From JALEFZ01 sp038527485 (GTDB lineage Bacteria > Bacteroidota > Bacteroidia > J057): a stretch of DNA of 64,000 nucleotides. Of the stretch, positions 26,501 through 35,723 are shown one piece after another (positions within the stretch are counted from its first letter, which is position 1; each line of letters opens with the position of its first letter). A model generated the notes under the pieces. It was not told where the DNA came from, searched no databases, and saw only the letters and a list, made by a program, of their open reading frames with translations. The stretch spans positions 1 to 64,000 of the forward strand of contig JBCBFT010000011.1 in NCBI GenBank assembly GCA_038527485.1, written 5' to 3'. The position numbers and the translations under genes were made by a program.

Positions 26501-27693
26501 AGATCCTTGCGAAAAGTTTCAAAATCATCTATTTGCTGACGTATCTGTCGATAAATGGAGTTGCGATCGTGTCGATAATCATGTACGAGCACGGCGAAGC
26601 GACCCAACCCCAAGCCTTCCAACCGACGATACACCACGTCCAGCGCTGCACGTTTCTGAGATACGAGAAGGACTTTCTTGCCATGAGCCATCGCATCTGC
26701 CAGGATATTGACGATGACTTGTGACTTGCCTGTCCCAGGCGGACCGTGAATCACGAGTGAGCGTCCATTTTTGACTTTCAAGATGGCTTCTTCTTGAGAA
26801 TGGTCTACAGGGGTGACAAAAAATCGCGATTCCTCTTTTACATAAGGAATATCTGTCGTCTGCTCGTAGTTCCTGGTTTGAAAGAGATGATCTAAATTAA
26901 ACTCTTGGGCTTGCTCCTCTATTTTTTCATAATCGCCTAACAGGGCAGAATCAGACTGAGGAAAAATTCCTAAAACTGCGTGAGACTCAAACCGAAGGAT
27001 GCCCATCCGCTGTTGGTCCATCTCCTCTTTTCGTTTGTCCTCAAAAAACCTCAACTTCATCTCAAACAGATCTGAGTTGAAATTGACATCTATTTCATAA
27101 GCTTTAATTTTTTCGTAAAGTACGGTCAGCCACGATCGCCAGTCCTTACTAGGTGGAATCTCCTCTTCCCAGAAACTATCTGCCAAGCGGACTTGGTTAT
27201 ACTGCTCATAGGCTAAGAAAAACGTCTTATTGAACTCAATCGGTTCGTCTTTCAGCACCTTGAGTTTCCATCTTGGGCGGCCTTTGAGGTTGCGTTCTAG
27301 CTTGACAGGAAATAAGAGTACTGGACACCTGACCACAGTGCCATCGATGAACTTACCCTCCACAAAGGGATAGCCCACAAACAGGTCGTAGTTGCCCGTC
27401 TCCTCCATCAGCGTCTCTACCCGACGGTAGATATTGTTGAGTCTACGGTCGGCGATGTTGGAGGATTCTAGTCTAGGATTGAGTTTGCTCAGGAGGCGGA
27501 TGTCACGGCCTGCGAGTACTTTTTGAAAAATTTCTTCGGCGCCATCATCCTCTACATAGTGCAAAGCCCGTAAGTCAATGTCTTGATGGCGGCTGAGTTT
27601 GCCGAGACGTAGGGATCGGTTGCCTTGGCTGAGATTGGTAAGACGAAGTTTGTAGCTGTGAAGGATTTGCCGCATAGTATCCATTGATGTCAC
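23572..27693 (-). CDS. giant SF1 helicase fused to an MTES_1575-type nuclease domain
   Basis: A 1373-residue cytoplasmic protein. Residues 1-290 resemble the DUF4011-type N-terminal region. The P-loop VIHGPPGTGKSQVIVNI (317-324) begins an SF1 (UPF1-like) helicase interrupted by a long helical insertion of about 550 residues (about 380-930). Walker B is DLVIFDEASQC (about 960-968), then VIAGDSQQLQP, and motif VI is NRLNVAITRARKKIY (about 1215). The last 100 residues match a Vsr/MTES_1575 endonuclease-like fold: YKLDLAIKAPG, then IECEGPNYFSG, then REIYRRTLLESKGWEFQRIWARNFW. The PD-(D/E)xK-like residues are the Asp in KLDLAI and the Glu in IECEG. The protein should unwind and cut nucleic acid. 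Comparable helicase-nuclease fusions are often found in phage defence; no partner is adjacent here. The start may be Met4 or Met7. Confidence 0.85.
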   Translation of the reverse strand: MTSMDTMRQILHSYKLRLTNLSQGNRSLRLGKLSRHQDIDLRALHYVEDDGAEEIFQKVLAGRDIRLLSKLNPRLESSNIADRRLNNIYRRVETLMEETGNYDLFVGYPFVEGKFIDGTVVRCPVLLFPVKLERNLKGRPRWKLKVLKDEPIEFNKTFFLAYEQYNQVRLADSFWEEEIPPSKDWRSWLTVLYEKIKAYEIDVNFNSDLFEMKLRFFEDKRKEEMDQQRMGILRFESHAVLGIFPQSDSALLGDYEKIEEQAQEFNLDHLFQTRNYEQTTDIPYVKEESRFFVTPVDHSQEEAILKVKNGRSLVIHGPPGTGKSQVIVNILADAMAHGKKVLLVSQKRAALDVVYRRLEGLGLGRFAVLVHDYRHDRNSIYRQIRQQIDDFETFRKDLKDLNFTKWSHDFKRLSREVDQLNREFESLYQALTTIRSCGLSMHDLYLQGKIEGDPLPLRPFAKQHTIEQLHRFLDILGQLWEYRDLLDPQHPWFRRVSFQRYQHGEKTQLIATLGGIKEDIEKIAGQYERLTDTLSTRLLDVELNKERISAFEQVARWLEEEVNKKDFEAFHANKLTKISVETYLHDLEKALDNLDKRKYLDDGYWSFYAALIKHRKAYQKYQTAPLRSLSLAYQRAKWFFKKVLEPHQVPLDHKSFHQLQTEVAHFEQLHKWYVRHHDEVAFADFSLFDDQKERRSWLERKRRNLQSFEELASIRYFPKIKPRFRKGTFDMAHWELSMKSIQNLQSFTRSLEQTESYWRNYFHPVQIDQLKPGFKNIADVQPYLEKLKQALEADFEDLRDLDRILHGCSSSEKEAIESLIPFMSSATDEKSFLARVAQSVAYHWVEIYEAQDPILAEVSSRSFGRKEREFIQKFQQRRQKVTELIQHRLKDYMVEIVKFNRLKNPVTYREIYHQVSKKRLIWSIRKLIQQTWNTGLQQLVPCWMASPESAAAIFPMEKDFFDLVIFDEASQCFVERAIPVILRGKQAVIAGDSQQLQPTNLYKVRYEDAGEDAFVENELALEVESILDLAQNTFDEAHLTWHYRSQSQELINFSNQAFYEGRLQVIPAAQADPVYTPALAWISVAGVWDRNRNKPEAERVVQLVKELVQQPDRPSIGIVTFNFHQQELIRDLLDRELERLGVTDPALYELVQQSMHQHEGEEFQGLFVKNIENVQGDERDIIVFSVGYGYSPQGKLSTNFGLLNRAGGENRLNVAITRARKKIYMVCSFDPSALKVDQAAHQGPRLFKDYLRFVKALSEQRAQDAVRVLNAQHEVDITAIPPNPIADAVSAKLEAEGYYFERNYGATSYKLDLAIKAPGARYFYKTIECEGPNYFSGASAKEREIYRRTLLESKGWEFQRIWARNFWKGKWDV

Positions 27694-27753
27694 CCCAAAT
27701 TAGAAATTTTAGGGAGAAGTCAGAAGTCTCCTTCATCTCTGGCTGGGTATTGG

Positions 27754-29478
27754 CTAATCTTCTCCTTCGTCCACTTGTGTGGCAGCAGCAGTAGTATCTA
27801 GCGGCACGACATTTTTTAACATACGAACCTGAATGACTTGATCTTCAAAATCCCAATTGGCACGAATCTGAATGGGCGTGGGATCGACAAAGATGCGCTC
27901 GGGTTTGCGTCGTGTCTTAATTTCTCCAGGTGTCCATACGCCATTACTATCGGCATCCAAGATGACGCGGGCGGTATAGTTGCCAGGTTCCAGATGCCGG
28001 AGCGCAAAAGTTGTATCCTGTAGGGAGGCTACACGCTGTTTTTTCTCATCGTAAAACTCAACAACAACAGGACCTACATAAAAAGAATCCACACGTACAC
28101 TGCCACTCAATGTGCCAAAGTCCTCCTTAGCAAACCAACGAAGGCTGTATTTGAATGTACTGTCTTTTAGGCTTGTATCTGCCAGTGTCCCATTGAGATT
28201 GAGGAGAAAGGGAAGCGCGGTATCTGGCAGAGGAATAGGCTGAAGATAGGATCGAAAGCCTTCTGCATTCATTTTGTAGGCTAAGGTATCTGTTCGAGGC
28301 GCTTGAGCGGTATCTGTTAGAATGATTTGTGCTTGATTGTCCGAATTTAGATGCTGAGGAATGAACACCTCCCAACCCAAGGGTTCAAAAGAAAGCTTAG
28401 GTTTGATCAGTGTGGGTTCATCCAATGGCTTGTACTTAAACCCATCTACGCGCAACACGGTATCTAATTTCCTGCCCAAACTATCCTCCAAACCTGTAAT
28501 GTGTATCAAGGAAGTTTCGGATTTGGGGCGATTCATATGGACAAATAGCCGTGGTTTCTCTCCAGGTAACCAACTCACTATATCTCTTGCGCTAGAATCT
28601 TGAGAAAGGGTATCAGTCGCCCAAATCTGCAAGAAATCCAGCCGCATGTTTTTGCTAAAGGCCACCGAAAGCGTAGAATCCGCTGTCCAGAGGTAGCTCC
28701 GCAGCGTAGGGAGGACCGCATCTGCTTGAAAAGCAAAGAGCTTCACTTCAGTCACGTTTACACTGTCTACGTCAAAGGAGACGACAGAATCTTCTGCGAT
28801 GGCTACTCGCTCTACTAGACCAGAATACGAATTGGATTTGTCATCGTCTTTTACGCCTAACACGCGATACTGGGCTTTTCGCAGGTATTTGAATGTAAAG
28901 TTTCCCTGCTCATCGGACTGGGAAATATAGGCTGGACGGACACGGTCAAAGCTATCATTGACGATGCTGTCTGCATCATACAGGAACACCAGCATTTTTC
29001 CTTCCTTTTCCCCGATTACTGGCGCTTCGATTTGCCCTTTGATCTGCATACTATCCAATACATCGCCTGTGCTAAATGCCAAGACATAAGGCTCTGCCAG
29101 ATCGTTGGATTCATTGAGATCCTTGACATCTGTGAGTGTCACAATATAGGTAGTCTGAGGACGCAGATCCTCTTGAAACTGTATCGTCAGCCGGCGAGCA
29201 TTATCGCTCAGGATGACTTTGGGACGTTTGACGAGGGGAGAAATGTAGATCTCTTTATCAAAGGCAGGTTTGCGAATGGCTTCACTGAAGTAGAATCTCA
29301 CAATCCGTGTATCGATCGGTACGTTGAGGCTGGAGTCTTCGGGGAGAGTCTGTCTAACAGTCGGAGGTTCCTCATCACGAGGGCCACCCTGTGGCGCGCC
29401 AGGCTGTCCACAGCTCATCAGCAGACTCAGCACCGCCGCAAATACCCATGATCCTAAAGCAAGTGTATGATTTAGCAT
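27754..29478 (-). CDS. lipoprotein with Ig-like (Big_5) N-terminal domain
   Basis: A 574-residue predicted lipoprotein. The signal peptide runs MLNHTLALGS...LLMSC with the lipidated Cys at residue 23, then GQPGAPQGGPRDEEPP, a motif I recognise from a conserved Bacteroidota family. An Ig-like Big_5 domain follows (TLPEDSSLNVPIDTRIVRFYFSEAIR ... LAFSTG, about 40-145). The rest is beta-rich, with a carboxypeptidase-regulatory-like fold near the C-terminus (LEPGNYTARVILDADSNGVWTPGE). The start is placed at the Met beginning the signal peptide; an ATG 15 codons upstream is less likely. Genes at 29524-30514 on the same strand sit directly upstream and are probably co-transcribed. Likely anchored in the outer membrane; function unknown. 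Confidence 0.75.
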   Translation of the reverse strand: MLNHTLALGSWVFAAVLSLLMSCGQPGAPQGGPRDEEPPTVRQTLPEDSSLNVPIDTRIVRFYFSEAIRKPAFDKEIYISPLVKRPKVILSDNARRLTIQFQEDLRPQTTYIVTLTDVKDLNESNDLAEPYVLAFSTGDVLDSMQIKGQIEAPVIGEKEGKMLVFLYDADSIVNDSFDRVRPAYISQSDEQGNFTFKYLRKAQYRVLGVKDDDKSNSYSGLVERVAIAEDSVVSFDVDSVNVTEVKLFAFQADAVLPTLRSYLWTADSTLSVAFSKNMRLDFLQIWATDTLSQDSSARDIVSWLPGEKPRLFVHMNRPKSETSLIHITGLEDSLGRKLDTVLRVDGFKYKPLDEPTLIKPKLSFEPLGWEVFIPQHLNSDNQAQIILTDTAQAPRTDTLAYKMNAEGFRSYLQPIPLPDTALPFLLNLNGTLADTSLKDSTFKYSLRWFAKEDFGTLSGSVRVDSFYVGPVVVEFYDEKKQRVASLQDTTFALRHLEPGNYTARVILDADSNGVWTPGEIKTRRKPERIFVDPTPIQIRANWDFEDQVIQVRMLKNVVPLDTTAAATQVDEGED

Positions 29479-29523
29479 AGAAAATATAGAGTAGCTCAGT
29501 CGCCTTACGCAAATCTCTCTCAT

Positions 29524-30012
29524 TCACCTTGACTGGCTGCGAATATAAAATAATCCAAATATAATCCCTGTACCTGACACCACCCACGCGATGGGGCGCC
29601 CCCACTGTCCGCCAAAAGTAGGATCTTCTCCTGCTAGAGGCTCAGGACTCCGTCGTATCACGCGGCGCATTTCCTTTTGGGACAATGTATCCACATAGGT
29701 ATGTCGAAAAGAAATCCTTTCTCCACCTGATACGCGCTCATACTGCTGGTGCATGGACCGCTCGTACATTTTCTTTCCGACTTCCAGATATTCAATAGTA
29801 GGCGGATTGACCCAGAGTGTCTGCGTAACCTGACTATCTGTTGAGATAGGCAAGGTCCATTCCTCCAAAGTAAAGCCCTCCACTGCCTGAACTGTATCAG
29901 GAAAAGCCTCCCACCAACTCTGGTAGACCTGAAGATTATCCACCTGTGCCCAGCTGAGCGGCATATAACATACACTCCATAGCAACCAGAGGAATATTTT
30001 ACGGCTAGGCAT
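29524..30012 (-). CDS. small exported protein with C-terminal membrane helix
   Basis: A 162-residue protein with a signal peptide (SVCYMPLSWAQ, residues 1-22) and one hydrophobic helix near the C-terminus (about 140-157, WVVSGTGIIFGLFYI) ending in RSQSR. The middle is polar and unrecognised. Its start overlaps the end of the zinc-ribbon gene by eight bases, and its end abuts the Ig lipoprotein gene, so the three probably form one operon. Confidence 0.65.
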   Translation of the reverse strand: MPSRKIFLWLLWSVCYMPLSWAQVDNLQVYQSWWEAFPDTVQAVEGFTLEEWTLPISTDSQVTQTLWVNPPTIEYLEVGKKMYERSMHQQYERVSGGERISFRHTYVDTLSQKEMRRVIRRSPEPLAGEDPTFGGQWGRPIAWVVSGTGIIFGLFYIRSQSR

Positions 30013-30514
30013 TGACTTGTTTGAAGCGATTTTGATAGCCTCTGACTCCGATCAGGTACCACGCAGGTACAGGGAGGATCAGCAAAACCCAGATGATGGT
30101 AGGCATACCTGCTAACGCCGCGACTATCGGCGCCAAAACCAATACACCTAGGACCACAAGCATGATGATCAGATTTTTTCGATAGTGCTGATAATCCTCC
30201 ATCCAAGGTCTTGTCAAATTCACCACAGCTTCTTGATATTCTCCCAACCAGGGATATTCCTCAGCATAAGGAGCCAGTTTGTCCAGCAAGAGTTGTATCT
30301 GTGGCATATCCTTGATAGAGGATCTTCCCGCTTCTAGCTCTTGCAGCTTGACACGTAGCTGGGCGGCTACAGGACGCACCTCCTCTTTGAGCGTAGCAAA
30401 TTCGCGATCACTCAGCATATTGACGTTGCAAGCATGACAGCGCTGCGCAACAAAAGGCTTATTGGGAGCTCCACAATGGGGGCACTCCATCATCGGTATA
30501 TCAGGTATCTCCAT
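30005..30514 (-). CDS. zinc-ribbon membrane protein
   Basis: A 169-residue protein with an N-terminal zinc ribbon (ECPHCGAPN ... QRCHACNVN: two CxxC pairs at residues 10-31), a helical middle, and two transmembrane helices near the C-terminus (about 112-145). Such zinc-ribbon/membrane proteins are common and rarely characterised. It is the first gene of a three-gene minus-strand set and overlaps the next gene by eight bases. Confidence 0.7.
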   Translation of the reverse strand: MEIPDIPMMECPHCGAPNKPFVAQRCHACNVNMLSDREFATLKEEVRPVAAQLRVKLQELEAGRSSIKDMPQIQLLLDKLAPYAEEYPWLGEYQEAVVNLTRPWMEDYQHYRKNLIIMLVVLGVLVLAPIVAALAGMPTIIWVLLILPVPAWYLIGVRGYQNRFKQVNA

Positions 30515-30552
30515 GTGTGAGACATTGTGAACAATTTAGCAGACGATTAGAG

Positions 30553-30620
30553 GTCAGATATTAAGATGATATCCCATGGGGGATTTCGCTTTGTTCAAGA
30601 CTACAGACTGAAAGTGTTAG
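30553..30620 (+). repeat. dispersed intergenic repeat, copy A
   Basis: The segment GGGGATTTCGCTTTGTTC-AAGACTACAGACT closely matches GAGAGATTTCGTTACGCTC-AAGACATCAGACT at about 60.35 kb, including the preceding ATCCC[A/G]TG block. It sits in the 311-base gap between the zinc-ribbon gene and the terminator of the giant exported protein. No gene is seen in the gap. Confidence 0.55.
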
Positions 30621-30744
30621 TCGCCAAACCCCAATCATTCCTACATTATCTATCTAATGTCATGAAGCTTTTACCACGATCATTTTATAAACTTCAATGA
30701 CTGCTTACAATCTGGATTGATAATCAAATAAAAATCACGCTGAC

Positions 30745-30784
30745 AAAAAACAACAACCGCCCCAGTTGTCAACTAAGGCGGCTG
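30745..30784 (-). terminator. intrinsic terminator of the 1593-residue protein gene
   Basis: On the minus strand CAGCCGCC pairs with GGCGGTTG (one G-T pair) and is followed by TTGTTTTTTG, about 40 nt after the stop codon. Confidence 0.8.
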
Positions 30785-30825
30785 TGAAAGTAATATTTTT
30801 TTGAAGATCGTCCCGATCCTCTGGC

Positions 30826-33800
30826 TTAATTTCGGATAAATTTCAAGACAAAGTCCTGGAGGAACTTGGCTTTTTCATCTTCTGTCGCCAGTTCAAAACG
30901 GAAACCTTCATTGTTCTTGCGCTTGTCAATGGCTTCTCTGAGGGGAGTATTGTACTCATCGTAGTAAGGAGAGACGGTGTACAACACATCTTCTTCAAAG
31001 TGGAAATAGAACCAGTTGAACTCGTCTACCTCCAGATAGATTGTGACAATGTCTGGCATCTTATCGCCTTCTGCACTGATAGGTCCCAACTGATAGACGA
31101 TGCGTGAGCTGAATTTTTTATTGACGGCTCTACCTCCCAGGCCGATCAAGCCAACTTCAGAATCGCAGTAGAGGGAACGAGAAGAGCGATCGTAATTGAA
31201 ATTCACCCCTGACAATAGCAACGTGTAAGGCAGTTGTTCCGCCATCTTGATATCGGTATACACCATTGAATTCTGCACATTCTCCACCAGCTTCTGCGTT
31301 TCTTTCTCATCCTTAGTCTCTTTATCTAATAATTCAGACGCAGACTCCAAGAATGTACGCTGGTTGAAGTCGATGTCATTGCTGTTGCGTGTAATATACA
31401 ACAGGACACCTGCCAACTCTTCCAAGATTTCCTTTGGCATGATCGACATGTCAAAGCCAATCAATAGGTCCGTCTCTAATTTGCGCTGGTTGAGGTCTTC
31501 TTTCCAGCTTCCCGACATCTCTACGCCAATCGTCTTCTCTTCGAAATCACTTGGAAACTTTAAGTAGCCATTGGATGTGATCGTATTGGCTTCATCGTTG
31601 AATGCGACCGTAGATCCCTTATATACCTGGCTCAATAGCTTCTCCTTCGCCCCGATTTTGAACTCCTTCTTCTTACGGTCAAAGGTCAAGCCTCCAGAAG
31701 CACTCAATACTTCCTCATCCTCATCATCTTCTTTTGACTGGAGGAAAGTAGAATAGAAGTTTCGTCCTTCAGGATAGTAATTCAAACCTACAGTCAGTGG
31801 CTCTCCCAAGGCATTGGTCAAGTCATCCGCAATCGGGATGAAGACTGAATCGGGATTCACTGTTGTGCGTTCGAAGACAAACCATGCCCCACGGAAGACC
31901 TCATTTTCAGACTCGATCTTCACTTCCCCTTCAAAATCTAAGAACTTAGAAGAAGCATCAAGGAAGGCATTGCCTCGGAAGAAAATGCGTTCAGTAAGGT
32001 AGAAGCCATCTTCTTCTGTGATTTCTCCGCTGGCCACCGTGGTATTTTGACTATTGACTTTGATGTCGTTGAACTCTATGTACTGCGCTTGTCCATCAAT
32101 CTCGATATAGTCGTATTTACCAAATCCGCTGTAATCGTTGCGTCCTGCCACCTGAATGGTCGCTTCGTAGATTTTGTGCAGCTTATCTTCCTGATCCGCT
32201 TCTACTGTCGCATCTACCAGTGGTTTGAGATAACCATCTCTGCCGATGATCACCTGCTTATCCACGGGTGTGATGATGGCATCCGCTACGCGCACTTCTC
32301 TCACTGAGTCCACAATAATGTCCATGCTGTCTAGACCATAATAGGCTTTTTGTCCATTGAATTTCAGACTGTCCTGCATGGGATCGTCTGTCAATCCGAC
32401 AGAAACGAAATAGTTGTTGCCTGGAATGTCACTTACCTGTACGAGCTCTAGGTCACGATTGGCACGATTGTATTCTCCTTGTACCAATGAAGTACTGAAC
32501 TTATGAATAGGGAAATCCGCTGTCTGTAGTCTACCTGCCTTGGGACCAAATTTAGACTCATGCCTGCGCACGTTGTACTCAATGTCTACATTTGAAGCAA
32601 TGAAGTGAGTAATGGTAGGGTCGTCCTCATCTAATACGATGAAGTCGCTGTCTGCTGCCTTGAAATCCATTTCACTAAATACAATGCTGTCCCCGCGTAC
32701 TTTGACAGGTCCCAGGACAATTTCTCCTGTGCCCACCATTCCTTTTTCTGTAATGGAAAGCTCTCCTGTAAACTGCGCCTGCCCCTCAAAGAGCACCAAC
32801 TCCTCATATTTTGATCGGACAGAAAGGGCATTTTCTTTTGTATACCAAGTATAAAGCGCATTGGCTGCATCCACATGTGGGAAATATACCCCTCCGCGAT
32901 ACCCGCGACGGAGATTAAAGCTATGCACCTCAGCCATGACCGAGTCAAAATGGAAAACGAAAGAATCACTGGAAGCAATTGTCCCTAGATACTCGATCGT
33001 CCCATCTCCTTGTAGCCCATTATTATCCAGAATGACTTCATTCTTAAATCGGCCATTACCTTCATAGATGCGATAGCCTTCAGGTGGTGTTGTCTTACGG
33101 AAACCCAAAGTAAAGTCGTCCATCACCTGCAACTGTTGTCGGAAAGAGGGGAAAATCTCCGAGGAATTAAACTCTCCATCGAATAAGAGATTTGTCGCCT
33201 CAAAATCTTCCAGACTATCCAGGACAAAGGGATCTACGGCAAAATGCATCTTCTCTTTGGAATAGACCCCACCTTCAATTTCGGTCGATGCCCAATAGAG
33301 ATAAGAGTTGGAATAGCTATCAAATACAGGGAAAAACGCATAGTCCTTTTCCCCACTTTTATTGTTGGGATGGTCAATGTGAATGGCTCCCGACACCCCT
33401 TCAAAAACTGTATTACTCAAGGCTTTCTTGAGGGGATCTTCTTCTTGAAGCAGCGACTGATCACGTGTCAGGACAAATCGAATCGAGTCGAGCGAGTCAC
33501 ATAAGATCTTGTAGCTCTCATAGTCAAAGGTGAAGCTTTGTGAGCTGTCACTAGCATAGAAATTGAGACGTCCTGCGGCGACAGTTCCGCCAAACTTTAG
33601 GTTTCGATTTTCCTGGATGACTACTTTCTCGTTGGAAGGAATACACCGTACGAAGACTGAGTCACTCAGGGAAAACATCCGTACCCCTGCCATTTCAATC
33701 TCCATATCTTCTAGCCCTAGCAAACCGTGCGAACCTGTATCTACCTGAGAGAGAATTTGAATCGCATCGAAGTCTTTCTTCTTGCGTGCGGCTCGCGCCC

Positions 33801-35607
33801 AGTTAAATAACTTGGGAAGCGGCGTGATCTCCTGACTCTGCTGGTTGTATGTGATGAATCCCGCTCCTTCCAGTTTGGGCAAGGCGCGTTCAAATGATTT
33901 CAGATCCCGCATAAGATTGTACTCCTCCATGATCTTGGAAGGAAAGATGGGATCTTTGGGGTGGACCTTAGCATATCGATAAATCGCTCCAATAGGATTG
34001 AATTTGAGGATTCCCTTGTAGGAATCGAATCGCGCCTTGGTGAAATAATCAAAAGACTCGATGGCAGAAATCTTATGCTCTCGATCAATAAAAGCAGTAA
34101 ATTCCAGTTCATTCCTGCGTAAGTCCCACTTAATCGTCTCAAAAAACAGGAAGAATTCGTGATAGGAGCTAATGAAAGGAACCTGTCGCAGGACACTTCG
34201 CTTTGGCTTCTTCAGGATAACAGTTGAATCCTCTGCTGTGTATAGGATGTCCATCTGCGGGTGAAAAATGCTGTCACTTTTGGAAGTGTAAATGGACGCT
34301 TTAAGCTGTTTCCCTATCATTTTTTCGGAGTCCAGTACAAAGGCCTCTCCTGAAAGCTTCATGACCACCTTGCCTTCCTTACGCACCTCAATTTTTGCGG
34401 GAATATGCTCGACAAACTGATACGAATCTGCCCCCCAATAATCATCGTCATAACTTCCCCCAGTCGTCCATTCATCACTATCTGTAGACCATGAATCATC
34501 CGAATTAAAACTGGATTTTCCTTCTTCATAGTTGTCCCATTCGTCGTCGCTGTAGGTATTGTCTAGATTTTCCTGATTGTACAAAAAGGTCCCTGTATAC
34601 CCATCGTTTGTTTCTTCCTCCTCAGGCTCCACATTGATGTCATAACTACTCCCAATTCTCCTGATCCCTTTGAGTGAGAATCCTCCCTCATATCGTACAT
34701 TAGGAATAAAGTTTTCGATGACTACTCCCCCTTCATAACTTTGGAAATAGGGATAATTGGCTTTTTTCTTATCCTTAAAGCCAATATTGCGGTCCTCAAA
34801 CCGACCGACTAGCGGCTGATCGATGAGGTCTTTATAGAAAAAGGTAACCGTATCTGCTTTGATGAGTCCATAGTTGAGGTTGAGGGTATACTTCGCGAGA
34901 TCTGCGTAGACGACATCTTTAGGAAAACCAACCTTCTCCCATGTCACACGTCCACCCTCTCCAATAAAAGAAAGTGAGAGTGGGTAAAACTTCCCTCCTG
35001 TCGATGAAATACGTGAGCTGTCGTTGTATCGATTGGTCTCGTAATAAAGGTCTGTCTCTTCAAAAACGATGGCAGGAGCTGAATAAACTCCTTCCTGATT
35101 TTCAAGTTTGTCAAAAATGATTTTAGGATCCGACTGACTAGCAAACCAGTAAAAACGGTCCTTCTTGATGGGATGGCCTGTGTTAATATAGTTATACATC
35201 ACCCTTAGGTACTTGGATGTACGCTTGGGGTCCAACTCAAACACACAGTCCCGCGTGACCTCTAAAAAGTCATTGGCGGGAAGCTTGACATAGGAAGTAT
35301 TGGTGAATAGCTTGGCATAGGTAAGGGCAAATAATGAGAGGTCAGGCGCCGTTGAAAAGCGTTTGCTCACCATGATATTGACCACCTGAATAAAGGTTTC
35401 TCTTTCCTCAATGCTTATTTGTCCACTACTCCAAACAGTCCCTAGAAGATCAGCACCTTGTCGGCCGATTTCTGCTCCATTTTGGTTGAGTTCATTAGAA
35501 AACTCAGCAATAAACGCATCAGGATTATCTGTAAAAAAGTTCACGCCTTGCCCGAAGCTCTGAGATATCAGTAGCCACGAGACACATACACTCATCCAGT
35601 ATTTCAT
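30826..35607 (-). CDS. 1593-residue exported protein of unknown function
   Basis: A very large exported protein with a signal peptide at residues 1-19 (ending QSFGQ) and no lipobox or T9SS sorting domain. The chain is beta-rich and repetitive in character, with many short strands separated by charged turns. An acidic, Asp/Ser/Tyr-rich stretch lies at about 325-400 (NLDNTYSDDEWDNYEEG). The final 300 residues are more helical before a beta C-terminus ending LQDFVLKFIRN. Beta-solenoid or AsmA/LptD-like lipid-transfer folds are possible, but no signature motif is visible, so I assign no function. Comparable long exported proteins occur in other Bacteroidota by my recollection. It has its own terminator and appears monocistronic; prmA upstream is separated by about 115 nt. 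Confidence 0.75.
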   Translation of the reverse strand: MKYWMSVCVSWLLISQSFGQGVNFFTDNPDAFIAEFSNELNQNGAEIGRQGADLLGTVWSSGQISIEERETFIQVVNIMVSKRFSTAPDLSLFALTYAKLFTNTSYVKLPANDFLEVTRDCVFELDPKRTSKYLRVMYNYINTGHPIKKDRFYWFASQSDPKIIFDKLENQEGVYSAPAIVFEETDLYYETNRYNDSSRISSTGGKFYPLSLSFIGEGGRVTWEKVGFPKDVVYADLAKYTLNLNYGLIKADTVTFFYKDLIDQPLVGRFEDRNIGFKDKKKANYPYFQSYEGGVVIENFIPNVRYEGGFSLKGIRRIGSSYDINVEPEEEETNDGYTGTFLYNQENLDNTYSDDEWDNYEEGKSSFNSDDSWSTDSDEWTTGGSYDDDYWGADSYQFVEHIPAKIEVRKEGKVVMKLSGEAFVLDSEKMIGKQLKASIYTSKSDSIFHPQMDILYTAEDSTVILKKPKRSVLRQVPFISSYHEFFLFFETIKWDLRRNELEFTAFIDREHKISAIESFDYFTKARFDSYKGILKFNPIGAIYRYAKVHPKDPIFPSKIMEEYNLMRDLKSFERALPKLEGAGFITYNQQSQEITPLPKLFNWARAARKKKDFDAIQILSQVDTGSHGLLGLEDMEIEMAGVRMFSLSDSVFVRCIPSNEKVVIQENRNLKFGGTVAAGRLNFYASDSSQSFTFDYESYKILCDSLDSIRFVLTRDQSLLQEEDPLKKALSNTVFEGVSGAIHIDHPNNKSGEKDYAFFPVFDSYSNSYLYWASTEIEGGVYSKEKMHFAVDPFVLDSLEDFEATNLLFDGEFNSSEIFPSFRQQLQVMDDFTLGFRKTTPPEGYRIYEGNGRFKNEVILDNNGLQGDGTIEYLGTIASSDSFVFHFDSVMAEVHSFNLRRGYRGGVYFPHVDAANALYTWYTKENALSVRSKYEELVLFEGQAQFTGELSITEKGMVGTGEIVLGPVKVRGDSIVFSEMDFKAADSDFIVLDEDDPTITHFIASNVDIEYNVRRHESKFGPKAGRLQTADFPIHKFSTSLVQGEYNRANRDLELVQVSDIPGNNYFVSVGLTDDPMQDSLKFNGQKAYYGLDSMDIIVDSVREVRVADAIITPVDKQVIIGRDGYLKPLVDATVEADQEDKLHKIYEATIQVAGRNDYSGFGKYDYIEIDGQAQYIEFNDIKVNSQNTTVASGEITEEDGFYLTERIFFRGNAFLDASSKFLDFEGEVKIESENEVFRGAWFVFERTTVNPDSVFIPIADDLTNALGEPLTVGLNYYPEGRNFYSTFLQSKEDDEDEEVLSASGGLTFDRKKKEFKIGAKEKLLSQVYKGSTVAFNDEANTITSNGYLKFPSDFEEKTIGVEMSGSWKEDLNQRKLETDLLIGFDMSIMPKEILEELAGVLLYITRNSNDIDFNQRTFLESASELLDKETKDEKETQKLVENVQNSMVYTDIKMAEQLPYTLLLSGVNFNYDRSSRSLYCDSEVGLIGLGGRAVNKKFSSRIVYQLGPISAEGDKMPDIVTIYLEVDEFNWFYFHFEEDVLYTVSPYYDEYNTPLREAIDKRKNNEGFRFELATEDEKAKFLQDFVLKFIRN

Positions 35608-35723
35608 ATTATTTTTACGCTTGTACTTTCTTAAAACGTGGGGACCTATGGGTTAAATAAGACGACAGATTAAATGATTGGAAAAGGAGTAAAAAGTACC
35701 CTCCTATATTTATACAATTTGCC

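Noticed and set aside
29658..30206. 182-codon minus-strand frame overlapping the zinc-ribbon and small exported proteins
   Set aside because: It overlaps two better-supported genes with clear signal peptide, zinc ribbon and membrane helices.
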